DNA from: DAOUKH01 sp034421515
GTDB lineage: Bacteria > Chloroflexota > Dehalococcoidia > SHYB01
NCBI GenBank assembly: GCA_034421515.1
Contig: DAOUKH010000004.1
Location: forward strand, 1-48,847
Direction of reading: 5' to 3'
Length of the DNA: 48,847 bases
Shown: positions 42,927 to 48,847 of the stretch, piece by piece
How the letters are laid out: each line of letters starts with the position of its first letter
Position numbering within the stretch: the stretch's first letter is position 1
The notes under the pieces: model-generated
The model's input: only the letters and a program-made list of their open reading frames with translations
Database searches by the model: none
Told to the model about the DNA's origin: nothing
Made by a program: the position numbers and the translations under genes

Positions 42927-44069
42927 CTAGCTGCCGTTGTTCAGCCCGTACAGCTCGACGCAGTTCTGGGCGACCATGCGGTGCCGGTCCTCATCGGACA
43001 CGCCCGTCATCATCGAGTCGATCAGCTTCCGCGAGTACGGCCAGTCGTTCCCGTGGTGCGGGAAGTCGGTGGACCACATGATGTTCTTCACCCCGGCCAG
43101 GTGCCGCGCGAAGACACCGGAATGGTCGACCATGAACGTCGCCAGCCAGTTGTCGAACCAGTACTGGCTTGGCTTCTTCGTCAGGGGCGACCCGGTGCGG
43201 TGACGGTTCCGCCACCACCGGTCGTCGATGGCCTCGAGGAAGTACGGCACCCAGCCGGCCCCCGACTCCACGGTGAGGAACTTGAGGTTGGGGAAGCGCT
43301 GGTTCACGCCCGAGAAGATGATCTGCGCGATCAACTGCGAGACGTTGGCGAACCCCAGGGCTCCCAGGGCATCTTCCGCCCCCGCACCCTGCGGCTGAGG
43401 GCGGCGCGCCTGCCGCGTGACCAGGACAAGGTGCAGGTGCACCGGCATGTTCATCTCTTCGGCGGCGGCCCAGAAGGGGTCGTCCTCGGGCCGGATGTAG
43501 TCGCCGCCACTGGGCCACGAGGTGACGATGACGCCCTTGTGCCCCATCTCCTTCGCCCGCTTCATCTCGGCGATGTTGTTCTCGACCCCCGCGTTCGGCA
43601 TCTCCGCCAGCGGCACCAGACGCTCGGGGTCGGCGGCACAGAAGTCTTCGGAAAGCCAATCGTTATAGGCGCGGATACCGGCGAGCTGCAGCTCGAGGTC
43701 TTCGAACTGCATGAAGTACATCATGGCCCGCTGCGGCGGGAACATGACCTCGGCGTCGACCCCGTCGATGTCGAGCAGGCCGAGCCGCTCCTTACCGTCG
43801 TAGCAGCCGGGGTGGATGGTGTAGTCGCCGCCGTCGCCGTAGCTGGCGCCATGCCAGTTCAGGTCTTCGGGGCGCGTCTGCAGGTTGGTCACCAGGCCCA
43901 TGGGCTCCAGTGTCCCCGTCTGCGGGTACTCCCACTGGTCGCCGCCGCGGGGGTCCTTGATCAGCTTGGGAGCCTTGTCTTGGAACTTCTGCGGCAGCCA
44001 CTTCTCCCACAAGTCCGGCGGCTGGATCGCATGGGAATCGGCGGAGATGAGCCTGTAGTCGTACGCCAT
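42927..44069 (-). CDS. Amidohydrolase family (PF04909-type) metal-dependent hydrolase/decarboxylase
   Basis: A 380-residue protein beginning YRLISADSHAI with the Asp11-x-His13 metal pair. MPVHLHLVLV supplies a mid-barrel His; LKFLTVESGAGWVPYFL and STDFPHHGNDWPYS are late motifs of the family, the last with the catalytic Asp. GAGGAGG precedes the ATG at 44069. It follows the third fusion CoA-transferase by 43 bases. It is a distant paralogue of the protein at 14911, which also shares an operon with a fusion CoA-transferase. Confidence 0.92.
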   Translation of the reverse strand: MAYDYRLISADSHAIQPPDLWEKWLPQKFQDKAPKLIKDPRGGDQWEYPQTGTLEPMGLVTNLQTRPEDLNWHGASYGDGGDYTIHPGCYDGKERLGLLDIDGVDAEVMFPPQRAMMYFMQFEDLELQLAGIRAYNDWLSEDFCAADPERLVPLAEMPNAGVENNIAEMKRAKEMGHKGVIVTSWPSGGDYIRPEDDPFWAAAEEMNMPVHLHLVLVTRQARRPQPQGAGAEDALGALGFANVSQLIAQIIFSGVNQRFPNLKFLTVESGAGWVPYFLEAIDDRWWRNRHRTGSPLTKKPSQYWFDNWLATFMVDHSGVFARHLAGVKNIMWSTDFPHHGNDWPYSRKLIDSMMTGVSDEDRHRMVAQNCVELYGLNNGS

Positions 44070-44112
44070 GACGCGTCCTCCTCGCGATACGTTCCGGTGG
44101 AGCCCGGCGCCG

Positions 44113-46575
44113 CTATTCCTTCGACCCGAGGAAGCGCATGTCCCAGGAAAGGTCAGCAGCCTCGACGACGGCCCCGCCGGCGGTCAGCCGATGGTACTCC
44201 TGTGCCGACTTCCCTAGCAAGCCGGTGAAGACGGCCCGGTTGTGCTCGGCCGCGAAGGGCGCCCGCGCCGCCACCGAAGGCGGCGTTCCCTTCAGGTTCC
44301 ACGCCCCGCGCGCGAAGCCCGCCTCCGGCAGGTGCGCATGTCCGCCGGCGGGGTAGACCCCGCGCGCCTGCAGGTGCGGGTCGGCGGGCAGGTCGAGCGT
44401 GTTGAGGGTGGGCAGCGCCGCGACGCCCGCCGCTTGCAGCACCGCCGTTACCTCATACTTGCTCCGCGACCGCGTCCACTCCCCGATCAGGCGTTCGAGC
44501 TCGTCCTCTTCCCGCTTGCGTCCGTCCAGCGTGGCGAACCGCGCCTCGGCGGTCCACGGCTCGCCGATAACGCCGGCCATTGCCCGCCACTCGTCGTCCG
44601 ACCCCGCCGCGATGCTGACCCATTCATCCTTGCCCACGCAGGGATAGCAGCCGTGCGGCGCCATGCGGGGATGGCGGTTTCCTGCCCGCTCCGGCGGCAC
44701 GCCAGCAACGCCGTATGCCAACACCTGATGCCCCATCGCCGCCACCGTCACCTCGATCTGCGACACGTCGATATGGACGCCTTGGCCGGTGCGCCGGCGA
44801 CGGTGGAGGGCGGCGGCGATGGCGCTCGCCGTGAAGCTGGCGACGACGGGGTCGCCGTAGGTGATCTGCTGCGCGCCGAGGGGTGGTCCTCCGGGGTAGC
44901 CCACCAGTCCCTCGAAGCCGGCGAGCGCCCCCGTGCTCGGCCCGTAGCCGATCATGTTCGCGAGCGGGCCGGTGTGCCCCGCCGCCGTCATCGACGCCAT
45001 GACGAGGTCGGGGCGCGCCTGCTTCAGCTCTTCGTAGCCCAGGCCGAACCCCGCCAAGACGCGGGGGCTCAGGTTCTCGATCACAACGTCGGCGACGGCG
45101 ACTAGCTCGCGCACCGCCTCGACCCCAGCCTCCGTCCTCATGTCCACCGCCACGGCTCGCTTCCCCCGGTGCAGCGTGTTGAACGACACCGAGTTGTTCG
45201 GCGACGGCTCCCCCAGGAAGGGGAACATCGCCCGCTGGATGTCGGGCCGGTGGGGATGCTCGACCTTGATCACGTCGGCGCCAAGGTCGGCGAGCATCTG
45301 CCCCACCAGGGGCCCCGCCAGCACCCAGCAAAACTCGACGACCCGCACACCGTCTAGGGGCCGGGCTGCCAACCCTCCGGCCTCCCTCCCTTTGGGAGGG
45401 ACTGAGAGAGGGCACGCCCCGCGAGCGGCGCGAGTGAAGACTTCATCGTTGTGCTCGCCGAGCGCTGGGCCGCGACGCAACGCCAGCCGGTCCAAGCCAT
45501 CGAACAAGAACGGCGCACCGGGAAGACGCACCTCCAAGCCCGGCGCGATCTCGACCGGCTGGAAGAAGCGCCGCTCGGCGAGGTGCTCCATCTCCATCAC
45601 GTCGGCGACGGTATTGAGCGGCATGCCCGGCGCGCGGCGCTCCCAGAAGAGGTCGAACCACTCCTCCTTCGACCGTTTGGCGAGCTCGGTAATGAGCAGT
45701 GACTCGAGGTCCTCGACGTAGCGGTAGCGCGACCGGGCGTCGGCGAAGAGCTCGGACTCGGCCCAGTCGGGCCGTCCCAGCACGTCCTTGAGCCGCTCCC
45801 AGTGCGGCGGCTGCGTGCCGATCACACAGAAGTGGCCGTCCTTGCAGGGGAAGTGGGTGTGCGGCGCCATGCCGGCTAGCCGGTGTCCGGTGCGCATGGT
45901 GCGCTCGTCGAGGTGGTGCGCCTTCACCACCGCGTGTCCCATGAGGACGGCGATGACGGTCTCGATTGTCGAGATGTCGACCAGCTGCCCTTCGCCGGTA
46001 ACATCGCGGGCGTAAAGCGCCGTCACCGCCGCCCCCGCACCGTTGGATCCCGCCATGTACGACGACTGCGGGCCGGGCAGCCCGATCGGCTCCCGGTCCG
46101 GCGTGCCCAGCGCGTAGGCCGCCCCCGAGGCGTGCAGCTCGTTCATAGGGTAGGCCCGATAGTCGCGATACGGCCCGTCGAGCCCCCACGGCGTGATCGA
46201 CAGCAGCACTGCCCGCGGGTTCACCGCGCGCACGTTGCTCCAGGTCAGACGCAGCGCCCGCGCCTCCTCCGGCAGCCGGTCGACGACGACCACGTCGGCG
46301 CGGGCGATAAGGTCGTCGAGTCGCCCCCGTCCCGAGCCAAGGTCGATCGTCACCCCCAGCTTGCCGCCGTTGAAGTAGTGGTAGACGCCGCTGTGGTCGG
46401 GGTCGCCTTCGAACCCAGGCGGGAAGGGCCCCTCGGCGCGGGTGGGATCGCCCTCTGGCGGCTCGACGCGGACCACCTCAGCACCGAAGTCGCCGAGCAG
46501 CCGCGCCGCCAAGGGCGCGGCGTACCAGCGCCCCAGGTCGAGGACGCTGACGCCTGCCAGGAAGTCGTCGTTCAT
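44113..46575 (-). CDS. Two-domain class III CoA-transferase (fusion 3)
   Basis: An 820-residue protein with two CaiB/BaiF domains. Domain 1 (GVSVLDLGRWYAAPLAARLL onward) has Ser172 at the catalytic Asp position (PQSSYMAGSNG). Domain 2 (DGVRVVEFCWVLAGPLVGQM, from about 404) has Asp575 (YGDPVVASFTA). The linker at residues 386-399 (ACPLSVPPKGREAGG) is encoded by a copy of the dispersed GC-rich repeat found at 4029 and 5224-5470. The gene heads an operon with an amidohydrolase. Acid substrate unknown. Confidence 0.92.
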   Translation of the reverse strand: MNDDFLAGVSVLDLGRWYAAPLAARLLGDFGAEVVRVEPPEGDPTRAEGPFPPGFEGDPDHSGVYHYFNGGKLGVTIDLGSGRGRLDDLIARADVVVVDRLPEEARALRLTWSNVRAVNPRAVLLSITPWGLDGPYRDYRAYPMNELHASGAAYALGTPDREPIGLPGPQSSYMAGSNGAGAAVTALYARDVTGEGQLVDISTIETVIAVLMGHAVVKAHHLDERTMRTGHRLAGMAPHTHFPCKDGHFCVIGTQPPHWERLKDVLGRPDWAESELFADARSRYRYVEDLESLLITELAKRSKEEWFDLFWERRAPGMPLNTVADVMEMEHLAERRFFQPVEIAPGLEVRLPGAPFLFDGLDRLALRRGPALGEHNDEVFTRAARGACPLSVPPKGREAGGLAARPLDGVRVVEFCWVLAGPLVGQMLADLGADVIKVEHPHRPDIQRAMFPFLGEPSPNNSVSFNTLHRGKRAVAVDMRTEAGVEAVRELVAVADVVIENLSPRVLAGFGLGYEELKQARPDLVMASMTAAGHTGPLANMIGYGPSTGALAGFEGLVGYPGGPPLGAQQITYGDPVVASFTASAIAAALHRRRRTGQGVHIDVSQIEVTVAAMGHQVLAYGVAGVPPERAGNRHPRMAPHGCYPCVGKDEWVSIAAGSDDEWRAMAGVIGEPWTAEARFATLDGRKREEDELERLIGEWTRSRSKYEVTAVLQAAGVAALPTLNTLDLPADPHLQARGVYPAGGHAHLPEAGFARGAWNLKGTPPSVAARAPFAAEHNRAVFTGLLGKSAQEYHRLTAGGAVVEAADLSWDMRFLGSKE
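45381..45418. repeat. GC-rich dispersed repeat, copy R5, inside a coding region
   Basis: CCTCCCTCCC-TTTGGGAGGG followed by ACTGAGAGAGGGCACGCC repeats the core of the intergenic copies at 4029, 5224, 5295 and 5398. Here it lies in frame in the linker between the two CoA-transferase domains. Confidence 0.75.
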
Positions 46576-46604
46576 ACCGCGCCCACTTCAGATGCCATCA
46601 TTGC

Positions 46605-46633
46605 TTGCGCGAGCAGACTGACATCACCATAAT
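46605..46633 (+). promoter_or_regulatory. Promoter-like boxes for the toxin-antitoxin pair
   Basis: TTGCGC (46605-46610) and CATAAT (46628-46633) are 17 bases apart and end 58 bases before the ATG at 46692. The first box lies just upstream of the divergent CoA-transferase start. Antitoxins usually bind such regions, but no clear operator dyad is seen. Confidence 0.45.
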
Positions 46634-46691
46634 CGGGCCACCAGAAAAAGACGTAGCGGAGGCAATCCACCAAACGGGCTCAGGATCGAAA

Positions 46692-47348
46692 ATGGCTAAC
46701 TGGCAGGGATTCTACTCCGTCACTCAGGTCTCTCGAATAGCGAGAGTACCCCGCCGAACGCTCTACGAATGGAAGCGCAAGGGCATAATCAAGCCTTCGG
46801 TGCATGTTGTCGACAAGCATGGCAAGGTCGTTGACGAGGGTTATTCCTACGCCGACCTGGCCATCGTCAAGCTAATGCGAGGGCTGCGCACAAAAGAGCT
46901 GAACTTACGGTCGGTCGCCATAGCGCTCAGGCACCTCTTTGACAGAATCGGGCCCTTCAACGATCCCAAATGGGATAACGCACATCTCTACGTCGTCGGC
47001 AAGGAGGTTCTCGCACAGAAGCCTGACGATTGGGAGACCACGGTCGCAACGTCGTACGGCCAGAAGGTCGAGACTCGGGTCATCGGAGAACTAGTCGAAG
47101 AGGAGGGGCGGATTCTCGTTCCCAAGGACTTCGGCCAATACATCGAGATCAATCCCCGGATCATGGAGGGACAGCCAGTTATTCGAGATAGTCGGGTTCC
47201 GACCGCGGCGATCGCAATGATGCACGAGCAAGGGACCTCCATCTCTGACCTTGTTGAACTCTACAAGCCACTAACGCGGGTTCAGATCTTGAAGGCGATC
47301 GAATACGAACACGGGTTGGACGCGAGTCTTGCCGGGACGCCTTCCTAA
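46692..47348 (+). CDS. DUF433-type antitoxin with MerR-like N-terminal HTH
   Basis: A 218-residue protein. YSVTQVSRIARVPRRTLYEWKRKGIIKPS (start about 6) is a MerR-like helix-turn-helix. The C-terminal part, INPRIMEGQPVIRDSRVPTAAIAMM followed by ISDLVELYKPLTRVQILKAIEYE, is a DUF433 domain, known from antitoxins. ATG 46692 has AGGA upstream and starts at the HTH; an open extension to 46605 shows no family sequence. It overlaps the downstream toxin-like gene by 20 bases. It should neutralise that toxin and repress its own promoter. The less biased codon use fits a mobile module. Confidence 0.85.
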   Translation: MANWQGFYSVTQVSRIARVPRRTLYEWKRKGIIKPSVHVVDKHGKVVDEGYSYADLAIVKLMRGLRTKELNLRSVAIALRHLFDRIGPFNDPKWDNAHLYVVGKEVLAQKPDDWETTVATSYGQKVETRVIGELVEEEGRILVPKDFGQYIEINPRIMEGQPVIRDSRVPTAAIAMMHEQGTSISDLVELYKPLTRVQILKAIEYEHGLDASLAGTPS

Positions 47349-47871
47349 ACTTGAGCGTCTAGTACTCGACGCGGACGTCAACGCCTTCCTTGAGCGATAC
47401 CTTTCGGCCGTGGGCTTCGACGTTGTCTTCGCAACGCGCGTTGACCTCGATATTCATGACGATACGAGTATCCTCCGATGGGCAAGGAGGCATCGACGCA
47501 TCTACGTCTGCCACGACAAGTTTCGCGACGGACCGACCCGACACAAGATTTTTCAAGAGGTCTTTTCTAATGGAGGCAAGGTGCTTCGAATAGGGGGGTC
47601 CCCTAGTCAACCTCCAACACAGGCCCTTGGCAAGATTCTTGTGCACCGGCACACCTGGGTGGACTTCTTCGCCCAGAACGTTGGCATTTTCACCGTTTAC
47701 GGACAGCGATTCGACAAGATGAATCGCGCAGACCTGATAGGTCACGTTCAGAAAGTCCTCGTGGATCCGACCCCACCACCACAAATACCGCGTCGGAGAA
47801 GAGGTTCGGGCAAACGACGTCCTAAGCAGCCCCCTGCGGAGCAACTACCCCTCGACCCGCCGACTGCCTAA
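47329..47871 (+). CDS. DUF5615/PIN-like toxin partner
   Basis: A 180-residue protein beginning RLVLDADVNAFLERYLSAVGFDVVFA, with DDTSILRWARRHRRIYVCHDKF next. This is the DUF5615 (Mut7-C/PIN-like) pattern with acidic residues in LDADVN, DDTS and HDKF that could bind metal in an RNase. The C-terminal tail is basic and Pro-rich (PRRRRGSGKRRPKQPP) and probably disordered. The start TTG 47329 lies within the antitoxin gene; translation is likely coupled. Such pairs are type II toxin-antitoxin modules. Confidence 0.8.
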   Translation: MPGRLPKLERLVLDADVNAFLERYLSAVGFDVVFATRVDLDIHDDTSILRWARRHRRIYVCHDKFRDGPTRHKIFQEVFSNGGKVLRIGGSPSQPPTQALGKILVHRHTWVDFFAQNVGIFTVYGQRFDKMNRADLIGHVQKVLVDPTPPPQIPRRRRGSGKRRPKQPPAEQLPLDPPTA

Positions 47872-47904
47872 ATCGTCCTTTAGCGCTCGGGTCTTCTCCT
47901 TTTC

Positions 47905-47932
47905 TTGACACCCCGCCGCGCCCCACTAGAAT
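47905..47932 (+). promoter_or_regulatory. Strong sigma70-type promoter
   Basis: TTGACA (47905-47910) and TAGAAT (47927-47932) with a 16-base spacer, 69 bases before the ATG at 48002. It is the best promoter in the window. The 47872-48001 gap holds nothing else. Confidence 0.78.
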
Positions 47933-48001
47933 TGGCCGCGGCAGGGAACGCTGGCGGCGTCCCTTGCCAACGACCCTCTCTTCACCTTTGCGGAGGCACC
48001 T

Positions 48002-48847
48002 ATGGGCCTGCTGACCGGCAAGACCGCGATCGTCGGCGTTGGCGAGACCACCTACTACCGCGACGCCAAGCGGACGACCTACTCCCTGGGCATCGAGGCC
48101 ATCAAGCGCGCCGTCATGGACGCCGGCCTCAAGCTCACCGACATCGACGCCATGACGAGTTACCAGGGCAACGACTCCCACAGCTCGAACGACATGGCGC
48201 AGGCGCTGGGGATGCGCCTGAACTACAGCCTCGACATCATGGGCGGCGGATCGAGCACCGAGGCCCTCGTCGCCCACGCCGCCGGCCTCCTCGCCGGTGG
48301 CTATTGCAACGCGATGGTGATCTTCCGCTCGATGCGGGGTCGAACCGGACGCCGCCCCGGCGGCCAGGCGCCCACCGGCCCCGCGCCGCCGATGACGGTC
48401 GTCGGCCACGCCGAGAACCAGTACATCGGCGTCACCACGCCGGCCCAGATGTTCGGCCTCGCCGCCATGCGCTACATGCACGACTTCGGCATGACCACCC
48501 GCCAGCTCGGCGCGGTCGCCATGACCCACCGCTACCACGCCACCCTGAACCCGAAGGCCTTCTTCTACAAGAGGCCGTTGACCATGGAGGACTACCTCCA
48601 GGCCCGCTGGGTCTCCAAGCCGTTCCGGCTTTTCGACTGCTGCTTGGAAATGGACGTTTCCTGCGCGCTGGTCATGACCCGCGCCGAGCGCTCCTACGAC
48701 CTCAAGCACCCGCCCGTCTTCGTCATGGGCGGCACCGCCCGAACCATGGCGGAGAGCCCCGGCTACAACCCAGGCCGCCGCGACACGGCGGTCTACCACC
48801 ACGCCAGCAACTGGGGGCGCAACCGCGTCTTCGCGCTGTCAGGCCGT
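48002..48847 (+). CDS. Thiolase-like protein (SCP-x/Ltp type), 3'-truncated by the window
   Basis: Open from ATG 48002, with GGAGG five bases upstream, to the last base: 282 residues with no stop. TGKTAIVGVGETTYY, DAGLKLTDIDAMTSYQGN and MFGLAAMRYMHDFGM match the other thiolase-like proteins here. The nucleophile region is MGGGSSTEALVAH without Cys. The missing C-terminus would be about 100 residues. A DUF35 gene may follow outside the window, as with its paralogues. The strong promoter at 47905 suggests the first gene of an operon. Confidence 0.9.
   Translation, partial: MGLLTGKTAIVGVGETTYYRDAKRTTYSLGIEAIKRAVMDAGLKLTDIDAMTSYQGNDSHSSNDMAQALGMRLNYSLDIMGGGSSTEALVAHAAGLLAGGYCNAMVIFRSMRGRTGRRPGGQAPTGPAPPMTVVGHAENQYIGVTTPAQMFGLAAMRYMHDFGMTTRQLGAVAMTHRYHATLNPKAFFYKRPLTMEDYLQARWVSKPFRLFDCCLEMDVSCALVMTRAERSYDLKHPPVFVMGGTARTMAESPGYNPGRRDTAVYHHASNWGRNRVFALSGR

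Overview
The window is a GC-rich bacterial chromosome fragment with tightly packed genes, many of them overlapping by 4 to 8 bases, and no rRNA or tRNA to fix its identity. The gene content suggests an uncultivated Chloroflexota bacterium of the SAR202/Dehalococcoidia kind. It has many class III (CaiB/BaiF) CoA-transferases, several thiolase-like/DUF35 pairs, luciferase-like F420-type oxidoreductases next to F420 biosynthesis genes, enoyl-CoA hydratases, amidohydrolases and a probable selenoprotein. This placement is inferred from gene families and habit of organisation, not from a marker gene.

Layout. 1-3904: the end of a CoA-transferase, two tandem thiolase-like proteins and a DUF35 OB-fold partner. 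3905-5657: a luciferase-like oxidoreductase set between copies of two short repeat families. 5658-7341 (minus): an SDR and an enoyl-CoA hydratase. 7480-11958 (plus): a small NifU-like protein, a UGSC-family selenoprotein whose in-frame TGA at 8027 is followed by a bacterial SECIS-like hairpin, and two overlapping CoA-transferases. 12004-13890: a lipoprotein cyclophilin flanked by 34-base direct repeats, then an MDR oxidoreductase. 13894-19755 (minus): a two-domain CoA-transferase, a PQQ-type sugar dehydrogenase lipoprotein, an amidohydrolase and an aldo/keto reductase. 20282-23967: cofD, cofC, an F420-type oxidoreductase and an orphan substrate-binding lipoprotein. 24053-27352: two thiolase-like/DUF35 modules with a 33-residue membrane peptide between them. 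27349-33511: a second two-domain CoA-transferase, divergent from a MerB-like protein across a perfect 24-bp palindrome, then a split CoA-transferase pair. 33623-34526: a GNAT protein and a decayed antitoxin gene. 34654-38658: acyl-CoA dehydrogenase and three enoyl-CoA hydratases around a bidirectional terminator. 38774-42585: LigD and a PD-(D/E)XK protein. 42927-46575: an amidohydrolase and a third two-domain CoA-transferase. 46692-47871: a toxin-antitoxin pair. 48002 to the end: a truncated thiolase-like gene.

How it fits together. Most genes point to activation and breakdown of carboxylic acids as CoA esters: CoA-transferases load the acids, the dehydrogenase and hydratases oxidise and hydrate them, and thiolase-like/DUF35 pairs probably cleave C-C bonds. 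F420-, NAD(P)- and PQQ-linked enzymes supply the redox steps. Two patterns stand out. In all five two-part CoA-transferases (three fused, two adjacent pairs) the first half lacks the catalytic Asp and the second half keeps it. All five thiolase-like proteins lack a Cys at the usual nucleophile position. Residue assignments are by hand alignment and no searches were run.
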